In this document: positions 1 through 11,154 of the stretch, in pieces
How positions within the stretch are numbered: the first letter of the stretch is position 1
Layout: each line of letters begins with the position of its first letter
Assembly: GCA_030386875.1 (NCBI GenBank)
Contig: CM059568.1
Location: 15,192,316 to 15,256,315, forward strand
Origin: Morinoia aosen
Taxonomy: Eukaryota; Arthropoda; Malacostraca; Amphipoda; Talitridae
Direction of reading: 5' to 3'
DNA length: 64,000 bases
Notes under the pieces: generated by a model
Database searches by the model: none
The model's input: only the letters and a program-made list of their open reading frames with translations
What the model was told of the DNA's origin: nothing
Position numbers and translations under genes: made by a program

Positions 1-787
1 CACTACAGCCTTTTGAACACCTCAAATACAACCAAAAACAATCAATTAAAAATTATTATTATTATTAAATAAGAAATTTTAAGCCTCCCTTAACCACAAC
101 AAAGATGATCTAAGAGAGGAAGGAGGAAGGCACCATTTAGTATGGAGTTGAGGGAACGAGGAATCTATGCACAATGTACACAGAAACAGTAAGCTAAGAA
201 AGAAGTTCACGAAACAAGAAAAAGTTGAAGAAGAAAGTAGTAGGTGCTGAAAAAACAGGACAGCAGTGAACCAAAAAAAGATGGTCCGTAAAAAAACAAA
301 AACCTATTCTATTTTAACAAAAACGAAAGCCTACCTAACCTTCAGCTCGGGCCCTCACACTGTCCCCCTGGGAGGCCAAAAACATCAGTAAAATAACACT
401 GCATAGTTGAGTTTGACCTCACTACAGCCTTTTGAACACCTCAAATAGAATCAAAAACAATCAGTAAAATTATAAGAGCACCAGCAATTGCCTTGCACTT
501 GACACTCCTTCACAATATAGAAATGGTAGAGTTTAGGCCTAAATAATTACTTTACTTAGCGCAAGGAAGATAATTCCGATGAGTTCAACAGTTACATCCT
601 CCTGAGGAACTAAATGTAGGAATAGAGCATGTACAAAGTAAGAGGTGGATGAACAAATTACTTTATACAATTTACATTCAGGCTTGCAGAAGATAATAGA
701 CTGAGTATGCAATAAAGTTGAACATGTGAAAAATCGATCATGTTAAAATTGAGAGACCCTTATTGTGGAACAATTGAAGTGCAAGGT
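1..787. other. non-coding, no gene seen
   Basis: No supported gene. A stretch of about 55 bases at the start recurs nearly unchanged at 420-475, so this segment contains a spaced direct repeat of unknown origin. The rest is AT-rich and featureless to my reading. Confidence 0.5.
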
Positions 788-1017
788 TTAACACTTTGAC
801 TGCGACTACTAATACTAAATATTAAATTCAATGCCAAACTCAAATTTAAAGTCAATTGTAGTAAACTATTTTCAAAATACCAAACATGAACTGGAGCGTG
901 CCTTCATTTAGCTTTCAGTATTTATGAAAATTGAGTTTGCGACTACTGGTCGGTCAGTAGCATTATGAAAATTACCTCCATGTACCACCGGCGGGCATGT
1001 CGCAGTCAAAGTGTTAA
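788..1017. mobile_element. piggyBac-like MITE, copy 1
   Basis: The element is bounded by TTAA on both sides. Its inverted ends read TTAACACTTTGACTGCGAC on the left and the complement CGCAGTCAAAGTGTTAA on the right. A TTAA target duplication and short inverted ends are the hallmarks of piggyBac-type insertion. At 230 bp it has no coding capacity and would depend on a transposase elsewhere. A related copy lies at 2596-2916 and shares its internal sequence. The superfamily assignment is from the TTAA and ends only. Confidence 0.7.
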
Positions 1018-1489
1018 GTGGGATTGAAATAAATTGAATAAGGAAACTGATGGACTCATCAGGAAATACCACTTGGATTGGACAGATCGGAATGTTGAAT
1101 GACTAGTAAAGTTATCCTAACTTCATGCAGCAAAGAGAATGTATGTACCCAAGAAAGAGATGTTTTGTGAGGAAACTTTTGTTTTTCCAACTCTAGTTTG
1201 CAGTCAGATGAAATGCATTACATAGGAAGAGGCACATGCAAAATTAACATGAGGTGAAAAACAGGTTAAAAATGCATGCAGGGTAAGAAGAGTTCAGAAA
1301 TTAACTAAATATTTGGTCTTTAAATATAGTTATTATGATCATTTCTTTCAGTTTGCCATAACACAAGCTACCTTAAAGGGCTGGATAAAAAAGTAACCCA
1401 ATTATCCTTGATGTACTGAAAAATATGCAGCATAAATTTGCTCTGAATGACATCAACTATCAGTTACCTATCAGTTACCCCACCACTGG
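1018..1489. other. non-coding, no gene seen
   Basis: I see no open frame, repeat or structured element that I can support in this interval. Confidence 0.4.
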
Positions 1490-1652
1490 TGCAACACATA
1501 ACTTCACTCCCTTGTAACCTTTGAAATAATGCACCTATTAACTTCAAATTACTGTCAAACAAAAGATTAAAACATTCCTTTGTTTGGGAGTAATTTGAAG
1601 TTGATACGTGCATTATTTCAAAAGTTACAAGTGGGTTAACTTATGTGTTGCA
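1490..1652. repeat. hairpin repeat related to the 22.6-23.9 kb satellite
   Basis: Two arms of roughly 75 bases are inverted copies of each other, starting with TGCAACACATAA and ending with TTATGTGTTGCA. The arms contain the string TTTGAAATAATGCAC followed by ACTTCAAATTACT. This is also the core of the tandem units inside the foldback satellite at 22535-23969, so the two are members of one family. Confidence 0.65.
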
Positions 1653-2274
1653 TTAGTAGAGTGCCATGACCTACCAACAATGGAATACATACAGATTTGC
1701 TTCTGACAATCTAGCTAGCTCAGATTTTTGTTCTCTCCAATAGTTCATTATGTCATGAAATGACTCAAGATAACTTATTAATTATTTTATAGATGTACAT
1801 GATATTTTGCCAAATATCTTGGGATGGCAATTAGCTCAATGCGCGAGTGTCTGAGCAATTTGGCACAAGGAAAGGTCCCTAACTGTTGTTGGGATACTCT
1901 TGAAGTTATAAAGTACACATTAGCAAGCACATTTACAGTAGCCAATTCTGTTAACAAATTTTATGATAGATAAATTACTGAACAAAATTAAAAATTTTGG
2001 AAATGCAATAATTATATATTACTCTATAAAAAATATCATCTACTTAAATATGCAATCACTATATGCTGGGTTTACCAATCATATCAAAATCTTGTAGCCT
2101 ATATTTTCTAGATATAATACATGAATTATAACAAAACAAAAAAATGAAAAAGCAGATGTATATTTCCTCCCAAAAATTTTTTTCAAGTACTAATAGAGAT
2201 TTTTAAATTTAAATAAAATCAGCAAAGCTTAATAATTTCTTAAGACACAACTTACAAAACCTGAAGTCACTTAC
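1653..2274 (-). other. non-coding, possibly intronic
   Basis: AT-rich with no supported open frame. It lies just downstream, on the minus strand, of the splice donor that ends the candidate exon at 2275-2501. If that exon is real, this stretch is intron. Confidence 0.3.
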
Positions 2275-2501
2275 CACTTGGCTGATCATGATTGGTTTTT
2301 GTCTGATTTAACTGAATCTTATCCACTTCTGATGAAGTTGTTAAATCTTTATCTTCAGTCAAAGCACCATCTACACAAGGTGAAAGGGCTTGAGAATTTT
2401 CAGGAGAGTCACTCTCAGGGTTCATAGCCTTCCACTCAGCAAGCTCAGCTTCTGTAACTGAGAACTGTATTTCCTCTTCTATGCTATCCATGATGAATTC
2501 T
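2275..2501 (-). CDS. candidate host coding exon, unknown product
   Basis: I do not recognise the product. On the minus strand the sequence reads TGTGATTTTCAG (a plausible acceptor), then a short leader, an ATG at 2491-2489, 72 further codons, and GGTAAGT, a strong donor at 2274. The predicted peptide begins MDSIEEEIQFSVTEAELAEW. It is acidic, rich in Glu, Asp, Ser and Thr, has no membrane segment, and looks disordered after about residue 25. Reading past the donor meets a stop within one codon, as expected of an exon that ends there. It is the only stretch in the window that looks like host coding sequence with both splice sites. No partner exon was found, so it could be a chance open frame. 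Confidence 0.42.
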
Positions 2502-2595
2502 CTGAAAATCACATGCTAGTATTTGCTATCATGAGTAAAAATAAAAAAATTAGTTCAAGTTTTTAGAATAAAATCAGACACTATATTATAATGGC

Positions 2596-2916
2596 TTAAC
2601 ACTATGATTGCAACTACTAAATATTATTATTATTATTATTATTATTATGTAGGGCGTTTCACCACCGAAGACGCTACGAAGACGTTTCATCGGTGACTTT
2701 GGTATACTACTAGATATTAAGTTCAACACCAAACTCGAATTCAAAGTCAATTCTAAAAAACAATTTTGAAATTACCAAACATCATCTCAACGGTGCCTTT
2801 ATTTGGCATTCATCAGGTTTTCATGAAAATTGAGTTTGCGACTACTGTTCGGTCAGTACATTATGAAAATTACCTCCGTGTACCACCGGTGGCACACGTC
2901 GCAGTCAAAGTGTTAA
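2596..2916. mobile_element. piggyBac-like MITE, copy 2, with internal insertion
   Basis: The element has the same TTAA boundaries and ends as copy 1 at 788, and aligns with it over most of its length. It is about 90 bp longer because an (ATT)n run and a short GC-richer stretch near 2650-2700 are present here and absent from copy 1. No coding capacity. Confidence 0.7.
2621..2648. repeat. (ATT)n microsatellite
   Basis: About nine ATT triplets within the left part of the piggyBac-like MITE. Confidence 0.9.
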
Positions 2917-3484
2917 AAAGCTCAAAACACAATATCTCTAACAAAAAAATAAACTACTGATAACTGAACCATTCAGCAGTTCAACATGAGGTGAATCCCA
3001 GGGGGGGAGGGATCTATTGTTTGTAGCTCCATAAAATTTTAGGACCGAATAGTTCACCAACCAAGGATACTTTTCCAACAAAAACATGGAAAAAACTTAC
3101 CGGACCGACAGGGGCCTCGGATGGTTTCCTCAAGGAGGAGATAGCTTGAGAAAATATCCTGTTTTTTCATCCATTTTTGGTCAATTTTTACTGTAATGTT
3201 GTCAAGGATTTTCATAATTTCAATGCCATAGATAGGTAATATAGTTCATTTTAAAATGTTTTACATAAATGACAATGTGCTTGCAAATGCTTAGTTTTCG
3301 AGTTATTCATGTTTGAAGTTATACGCGCGGCACTTTGAATGGCTTTTTTTTTGCAATTTCAGAGTTGAAACGGAAGCTAACCCACGATTACAACCGTAAA
3401 AAGATTGGATTGTGAGGGGTAGCCACAGTTCTTCAAGTGAAAATTATAAATAAAGGTTTCTAGTGACGTCCGTTGGCATGGACT

Positions 3485-3508
3485 CCAAGATGGCTGCCGC
3501 CATCTTGG
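3485..3508. other. palindromic centre of foldback F1 with YY1-like motifs
   Basis: The element centre is a 24-bp near-perfect palindrome made of CCAAGATGGC facing GCCATCTTGG. Each half resembles the published YY1 core (AAGATGGCGGC) on one strand. The same centre occurs at 13788-13811, with a variant near 21226-21261. Binding is inference only. Confidence 0.5.
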
Positions 3509-4371
3509 GTACCAGGTGGCCATCATTGGAGATGATGTGAATGGACACCACTAGAAACCTTTATTTATAATTTTCACTAGAAGAACAGTGGCTACCCCTC
3601 ACAACCTAACATCTTTACGTTTGTAAAAGGGGGTTAGCTTCCATTATTAATTAAATTGCGCTTGGCACGCTCGATTCCCTGGCACACACAAGCCAACTTC
3701 AAAGTTGAATAATTCAAAAATAACGCATCAGCGAGCAGAATGTCATTCATGTAAAACATTTTTAAATGTGTTCCTTAATTGATCATTGTCAACAAAAATA
3801 ATGAAAATCGTTGACAACGTTAAAATAATAATTGACCCTATTTTCTCTCATTATATCCAAAATTATTCAAAAAATGGAAAAAATCTGGGTACACATTCTC
3901 TGTTTATTCTAAAAATACATGCATATCCCAAACTTTACACATCTAGATCCCATACAACAAATGTGACAGCCATTTTCTAGATTCTGGGTAGACGTCCCCC
4001 TTAAATGCTATTTGTACAATAATGAGGAATGGTCAACAATACAGAGCTTACCCTACAGTCATTATTAGACTAATGTCAGTCAATGAGCCACACAAAATAC
4101 TTTCAATAAGAATATTCGGTAAATGTGAAGGGTAGGACAATCATAGATTTTCCAATTTTCGGAGCAAACATAGTTAATTAGATATAAATAAACAATTTTT
4201 CTTCAATGGCCTTTCAGGGGCAAATGAGTATTTAAGGAGTTAAGGATACCATCCCAGGCCCTTGCCAGATGCTGTCGATTCCATGGTCATTTTGCATGCT
4301 TTTGTTGTAAAAGGACCCTTAGGTGGTACACTATTCGTTCCTAAAATTTTATGGCGCTACGGAAAATAATT

Positions 4372-4395
4372 CCCCCCCCCCCCCCCCGGGGGGGG
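4372..4395. repeat. C16-G8 tract at foldback end
   Basis: Sixteen C are followed by eight G at the right end of foldback F1. The left end at about 3000 has the matching run of seven G. The length may be unreliable in an assembly. Confidence 0.8.
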
Positions 4396-4432
4396 TAGGG
4401 CGACCAAACTTTTTCAATTTTTCCGATTTTGA

Positions 4433-5420
4433 CCCCACATAAAAAGAGAACAAATAGGAAATGGAAAAAAAGCTCAACGTGAGTTTGTTAGAAATGTTCC
4501 AAGGATTCTAAAACTGTCTTTGCTTTTGTTCTAGCATCAAAACTGAAGGAGGAGTTACATTTTGAAATATCAATATAAATGAAAAGCACCCAAAATTTTA
4601 AATTTTTTCCCGATTTTGACCCCATATAAAAAGAGAACAAATAGGAAATGGAAAAAAAGCTCAATGTGAGTTTGTTAGAAATGTTCCAAGGATTCTAAAA
4701 CTGTCTTTGCTTTTGTTCTAGCATCAAAACTGAAGGAGTCCCATTTTGAAATATCAATATTAGTGAAATATCAATACCTAAAAACCAATATGTCAAATTT
4801 TTGCAAAATCTAAGGCCTGAATAAAAAAAATGAATGGAATCAATTGTGTTTATTTTCAAAGGTTACATATCATAGTCAAATTTTATAAGAATCAGACTGA
4901 AAATAAAAAAATTATTTTGTTGAAAAAAAATGATAATTTTTTTATTTTATTTTTTTTTTAAATCACAATTCACACTTCGAATATGAAGTTATGTGTGGAA
5001 ATTATCAAAATAAAAATTAAAACTGCATTCATTTACATCAATTGTTCATTATATTACACTTCAACACAAAATTTTATTTTTTGCTTATACCCAACACTTT
5101 GAATTTTCAACATTCATCCTGGGACTAGTTCTCGAGTTTTGATGCTAGAACAAATCCAAAGACAGTTTTAGAATCCTTGAAGCATTTCTAACAAAAGCTC
5201 GTTCGGTTTTTTTCAAATTCGAATTCTTTGAAAAAATATATAGCTCTAAACCCAAAAAATTGTTGCTGATTTTTGAAATTTTAAAAATTTTTGAAAAAAT
5301 AGAAAAAATTTGAATTTGAAAAAAACTGAACGAGCGTTTGTTAGAAATGTTCCAAGGGTTCTAAAACTGTCTTTGTTTTTGTTCTAGCATCAAAACTGAA
5401 GGAGGAGTTACAATCTGAAA
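4433..5420. repeat. direct and inverted repeat cluster, no gene
   Basis: A unit of about 176 bp starting CCGATTTTGACCCC occurs at 4433 and again at 4609. A portion of it (TTAGAAATGTTCCAAGG and flanks, through CTAGCATCAAAACTGAAGG) recurs directly near 5320-5410 and inverted near 5125-5225. The last two form a hairpin with arms of about 95 bases. The region is very A/T-rich with no coding frame. Confidence 0.65.
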
Positions 5421-5575
5421 TTTCAATAAAAATATACCAAAAACACATTTTTCGTCAAAAAAAAAGTAAGGCCTAAATCGAAAAAATGACAGTAAAAAAG
5501 TTTACTTTTACAAAATACATATACTGGCCAACTTTCAAACGAATCGGACTAAAAAAGTTGAAAAAGTGGGATGGT

Positions 5576-5940
5576 TTCTTAAAAGCGGTAGGTTTAGTTT
5601 CGTCTCTGATAGGTGCGGTCTAATAAACAGTTACTCGTCAATTTTTGAATTTTGTTGCTTGATCCATGGTAATATAATAAACTAGTTTTTTCTATACACT
5701 TTTTGCAGAAAATGAGTATTTTACGAGTTAGAGCGGTAGGTTTGGTTTCGTCTATGATGACGCGTGAGTAGCAAGTGAGACTCCATTGCAGTGTTGACAT
5801 ACCACGCGCTCAATGAATTACTTTCCGCTTCAAACACTGGAGTTGCGGTAACTAACTTACCGCTTTAACTTGTTAAATACTCATTTGCCCTCGAAAGTGC
5901 AAAGAAGAAAAAATCTTTATTTCAATCTGATTAACTATGT
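5576..5940. repeat. foldback-family end fragments
   Basis: Pieces of the family motif around GAGTATTTTACGAGTTA and GCGGTAGGTTTGGTTTCGTC occur at 5580-5610, 5700-5765 and, inverted, 5860-5940. The same motifs occur at 21590-21800 and 24430-25260. No gene. Confidence 0.55.
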
Positions 5941-6010
5941 TTAGGCAGAGGAAATTGGTGGAAAATTGATGATTGTCCTACGTTTCACAAATACCGAATA
6001 TTCTAACACT

Positions 6011-9000
6011 GAAATTGAACTTGAAATTGAGGGCCGACAGAGTCGGGGCCTTTGTAACGGCCTACAATTCCCTCCACAAATTTCACACGAAGAGTTCAGC
6101 CCCTGGTACCAGACTTGTCCACTACACAACTCAGGATCTACCAATCGTTGTCACAAGCTGCCATTGGACAGCATCACTGGGATAACCAGTGTATCAAAAC
6201 ACCATCCCCAGGCATATTGGGTGCCCACTCTACCTGACTGGCTCATTCCAGTCACTGTCTCTTACTCCAGGCACGCACAAGAAACATTTTCATAGCTTCA
6301 ATGATACTCAAATTACACTCCTGATCCATTCCAGCAAGACAGCTCGTACCGCAATCATCTTCAGCACATCTGGCATACCACCACTCATTCTTTCCATACT
6401 GCTCTAACACCACATTCATGAAACTTTCTCTCTCTTGCTCATACTTACTAAATTCCAGCACAAAATGCTCAATTGTTTCCTCCACTCCACTATTACACTG
6501 CTGACATAATCTGTTATTATTCTCATTCCACCTCCATATACGTCTGTTCACACTCAATGACTTACATCTCACAGCAAACAAGAGTTGACTTCCAAAACTA
6601 CCATCATAGAACATCTCAAACTTAGGTGCTTCCTTTTTCATATACCAGTCAAGTGTAGGCTTCCGCATCATGCTAAACTTCCACTTATTCAATCCATACT
6701 CTTTTGTTTGCCTCTCAATCTCTTTTTTCCATCTCTTGCAGTCCCACTCAGGCCCTACACTTCCAACATTTATTAAACTCCAGTCATCCACAGGTCTCCC
6801 AATTCTAAAATGAATAATCTTTTGCATACTAAGTTTCTTGCATGTCCCCAACACACTTTCTCCCAATAGATTACACTCAGATTCCATTCAAAAATTTGCT
6901 TTACCCACCTGCTATTCTGCATTCTTTCTATTCTCACCTTATAATTCAGCACCACTTTCATCATTCTTTCTGAAAATAGCCTCCACCCTAGGTCACCTCT
7001 AATGGCTTCTGTAGCTAACCATTTTGGATCACCCAATGCTAAACGTCCTACCTTATTTTGTATTACATCCAGCTTTTCAAGATCACTTCCATTCCAGGCA
7101 AAAGCACTCATACCATACATGACACTAGGTACAGCAACATACTTCCACATTCCTCTCACACATTCATACTTATTTGCTCTGTATCTGGCCACACTACTTA
7201 ACCATCCACTCCACTGCATTGCTTCTGCCACTTTCTCACCCTTAGTTATAGTGCATCCATCTTCACTTATCATACAAGCTAGATATTTGTATTCTTTTGT
7301 TCTACCTATTCTGATTTCTCCAATATTCCACAGTCCGTCTCTATCAGTCTCATCACTATTTAAAACCATAACCTTACGTTTTTCAGCACCAAAGTTCATC
7401 TTAAAATCTGTACTATAAACATTCACAATGTCAAGCATCCTTTGCAGTTCATGTCCACATTCACTAACCACAACCACATCATTAGCACACAACAAACAGC
7501 TCAGTCTCTCATTACCAACTTTCAGTCCAAAGCCACTCATTCTCAGTCGAACTGCTAATTCTTCTGTGTACAATCTAAACAACAAGAGAGACAGAGTACA
7601 GCCCTGTCTCACTCCTCTAACACTCTTCACTTGCCCTGTTTCCAAATTTCCTAACCTGTAGATAGCGCTTTTGTTCTCATACAGACTTCGTACAATTTTT
7701 ACTATTTTTCTGCTAAACCCAACTTTTCTCAAAATTTCAAAGAGCCTAACCCAATCCACTCTGTCCTACGCCTTTTCAACATATAGGAATGCTAAATATA
7801 CCTTATCATTCTTTCTTATTCGCTCAATTATTTCACTCACTACAAACAGATTATCCTCCCCCCGTCTATCTTGCCTAAAACCATTCTGTTCTTCTCCCAG
7901 GACTCCTAATTCCTCAACTAAATTTTTCATTCTCTCATCCAAAATACCACAAAAGATCTTACATACGGTGTCACCCAGTGCAATTGGTCTGTAATTTTTA
8001 AGTTCTTTCATACTCTTATGTCCACCCTTATACAATAGAACTACATTACACTTGTTCCAGTCATCCGGTACTCTTTCACTCTTCCATATCTCATCAAATA
8101 AACATTTCAACATACTGACTACACTCTCTCCTCCACATTTATAGAACTCATATGGGATATAATCAGGGCCACATGCTTTTCCATTTTTCACTTTCTTCAA
8201 CAAAAAACTTACAATCTCTTCACAAGTGATTTCGTCTTTCATTTGCAGTTTACGTTCATCAATCAGAAAATTTACGGGTTCATGATCTGTAACCTGCTCA
8301 TTCATTCCACCAATGTGCTTCCAGTATTCTTTAACTGCTTTCACCATTTGCATCCTATCTTGCACACTGCAACCATTGACTACTAATTCACCAACTTGAA
8401 CTTCACTACCTCTATCATTACCTTGTATAAACTTATACCAATCTTTTATTCCATCCGGACCTTTCTTTCTTAGATTTTCAACTTGGTGTCTCTCCTCTTT
8501 AACTCTAGCCCCATTAATCATTCTCCTTACTTTCTTTTGCTGGTCCTTGTACTTATTCCATGCACTCTGCCATTCATCCTCAGTAATTCTGTTTCTTTCA
8601 TCCATTTTCCTCATACTGCATTGTTTCTTATTTGAAGTCTTTTTTCTCATTTGTTCTTCCTTCATCTCACTTGTAAACCACCTGGCATTCCCTGTCCCTT
8701 TCCTACATTTCATTCTACCAATCTTTTGCTCTGCCACATCATACAAGGTTCTTGCAATCTCACCATTTAGGTCATTTACATTTCCACACCTGTTCCAGTT
8801 ACACCTACTCAATTCATTCTTAAATTCTTCCCAGTTTGCCATTTATATCTGCCAACTTTTTTTCACACTACAAACCTTCTGCATTGACTCCTTTCTATCC
8901 CAGTTATATTCAAGCACAAGCATTTTATGGTCACTATCAATATCAAAATCATCTTCATCTACAAACATTTCTTTGACAGACTCTCTTGCTCTACTATTCA

Positions 9001-9045
9001 CAATCATATAGTCACATGGTGAGTACTGATATTTCATTTCCAAAT
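6011..9045 (-). mobile_element. LINE-A copy 1 (5'-truncated non-LTR retrotransposon)
   Basis: A minus-strand non-LTR element whose 3' end is the short A/T-rich tail beginning at 6011 (complement of GAAATTGAACTTG). It is preceded by a 3' UTR that matches copies 2 and 3. It is the longest of the four LINE-A copies and the only one that reaches back into the endonuclease. The 5' end is lost at about 9045, as is usual for abortive target-primed reverse transcription. Beyond the break the sequence is unrelated and contains TTTACTAC motifs. Confidence 0.85.
6252..9043 (-). pseudogene. LINE-A ORF2 pseudogene (endonuclease end, reverse transcriptase, zinc-finger tail)
   Basis: The order on the minus strand is as follows. 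First comes the end of an APE-type endonuclease (9043-8843) with a recognisable SDH motif. Next is a linker with basic stretches, then reverse-transcriptase blocks including NYRPIAL and GVRQGCTLS. Last is a C-terminal CX2CX9HX4C finger at about 6510. The product would copy the element's RNA at a nicked target. It is dead: there is an in-frame stop just before 8842, a Tyr codon turned to TAG at 7766-7768 within the A-Y-D motif, and a frameshift near 6780-6880. The catalytic Y-A-D-D box reads C-A-N-D at 7478-7489. Copy 3 shows what the intact frame looked like. The clade is not assigned, since motifs alone do not decide it. Confidence 0.85.
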
Positions 9046-11154
9046 TTTACTACTTCTTACTACCTTCAACGGCAAAAAATTACTACCTTTTTTTACACAA
9101 GATTCATAATACTTGAAATACTTAATACTACATGGAGCAACCAAAGCCTTACGGCAAAAAAGTTACCTAAATTTCTAAGGTACCCCATCCTAAATGGACT
9201 CCAACTAAAGTTTGGCGAAGACCTTGTCTTAACATCTTTCAACGATGATGAAAACAGTACATCATATTGAAAAAATAAATTAACTGGAAACTAGTAGACA
9301 CCAAGGGAGTGTCAGATCCCTTTACAGCAGGGTAGAATATCAAGGAATTTCATTATGATCAAACACTATGGCACTTCGGAAATATGAGTTTGTAAACTAT
9401 TTCTATCGTACCTCAAAATCTAAATTGGCATCCTAATTGCGATCAATAATGACAAATAGGTTATGAACATGTTATATTACTGAACCAATCACGAAAATGC
9501 AAATTTCATGTAGCTTTCCTATGTACTTTTAGTAGAAGAATGAACTTTGATTACAAGGAGCATCTCCATGCTATGACGATATCCTGGAGGAAACTGAATT
9601 GCCATGACTGCCAAAAGGAACTTCAAAGGAGCTAAACTCTCGTTCAAATGACATATTGTATCAAAAGATAATTTTATAGCACAATTCTTTCTGTATTTGG
9701 ACATAAATTAACGTCACTGGAAAAAAACTTTCAGCTTTATAAAGAGGTATTTTAAAAAAAACATTTATAGTTTCAGTAAATCGTTGTTTCCCCAAATCGA
9801 AGTGGACAGAATAAACTCGTCTTCTCAAAGGAAGATAATACTGCCCACAATCAAGCTCAGGTCCAAAAAAACACTTACTGGATATAAATGAACTGCGGAG
9901 AAGCTCCTTTGACGTCATTGTAATATTTCTATCCTGCCGCAACAACTTTGAGTGTGAGAATATTTGTTTTGGAATACGAATTGGAAGACTACATCAAGTT
10001 TTTGATAATCAAGACCTTACTAGTCAAATATATGACTTTGAATTAAACATTATTCATTAGGAGGAATTGATATGCAATAAGTTTGATTTACGACTTACTC
10101 ATCTGAAATTGAAGCAGGACTCTAAAAGCTAATTGAGAATAATTATATTTCTGTGCTTACGTTTGTGAATAAAATACTTTAATTTTTGAGTATCAAGTGC
10201 ACAAAAAGAACAATTATGCCAACTATGCTCTATATCTTACTGGTAACTGCATCCACTTAAGATGAAATCCAATAAAATGTAATGGTTATTTAGTGATAAG
10301 TACACCTACCTATTTAATAATTTTGGCTAGTTAATGTTTATTCATAAAATTTAAAAGACAAAGTTCACAAGATGTTTCACATTTAAAAGAATCGTAATTC
10401 TTAATAAAATTTAATTATTTTACTTGAAAAACCTATTTCTATCAAAGCCACTTGATATACTTCCACAAGAAAATATGTAGCTATGCTATTTCATTTTTCC
10501 TTGAGATCGTATAATGCATATTTGATACGTAATAAAAGATGTTAAATGTCGACCTCATAATCATAAATGCACAATTTTTAAACCCTTATTTTATTTTCAA
10601 TACTAATCCCTGATATCACAAGCTCCTAAGCTTGTAACTCAGTGTATAAGCGCGCACTAATAAAAGTGTTTCCAACAATGCATCGCCACTGGATCGACAT
10701 TTTTTCAATTTACATCTATAAGATTTTTGAAGCCTCGAATATCGCATCAAATTGAAAGCCATTTTATTGTTTTCTCTCAATAATTTGTTAATAATAAAAT
10801 GGCTCAAATGAACCTTACATTGTAGAACAACTATATAACTTTCAGATCAAATGGAATGAGAAGGAAAAGTGAACTGTTTTTACTGTTTTCAAAAGTTTTG
10901 AAACTTTTTTCTATTTTGTGAGCTCCAATCCTAAAATTACAGCCCACTCTACAGGGATATTTCCCATAAATCGCGGCAAATTTTTGATCCTGAGAAAAAT
11001 AATTTTAAAAAATCGTCATACTCTACATAAATATGTTACATTACTTTGAATTTTCAGAGAATTATTCCACTCAACAATTTTTTTACTACCTTGAGTCAAA
11101 TTTTACTACTTTTTACTACTTTACTACCTAGTAGACTACTTTACTACCTAGTAG
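9046..11154. other. spacer between two head-to-head LINE-A copies
   Basis: No gene supported. Both edges carry TTTACTAC-type repeats in the same orientation (9050-9090 and 11085-11150), just outside the truncated 5' ends of the LINEs. The interior is ordinary AT-rich sequence. Confidence 0.45.

Larger units (their letters stand above)
2997..4398. mobile_element. long-armed foldback element F1
   Basis: Successive left-arm segments reappear inverted on the right. Positions 3000-3060 match 4318-4371, 3061-3150 match 4220-4317, and 3165-3480 match 3512-3850. The right arm carries about 360 extra bases (3850-4215) that include a motif found in other members of the family (TAGTTAATTAGAT followed by AATAAACAA). 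The ends are runs of C and G. It has no coding capacity. This is the best-preserved member of a family also present at 13.0-13.9, 20.5-21.8 and 24.4-25.4 kb. It could be a foldback DNA element or a large palindromic MITE. Confidence 0.7.
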
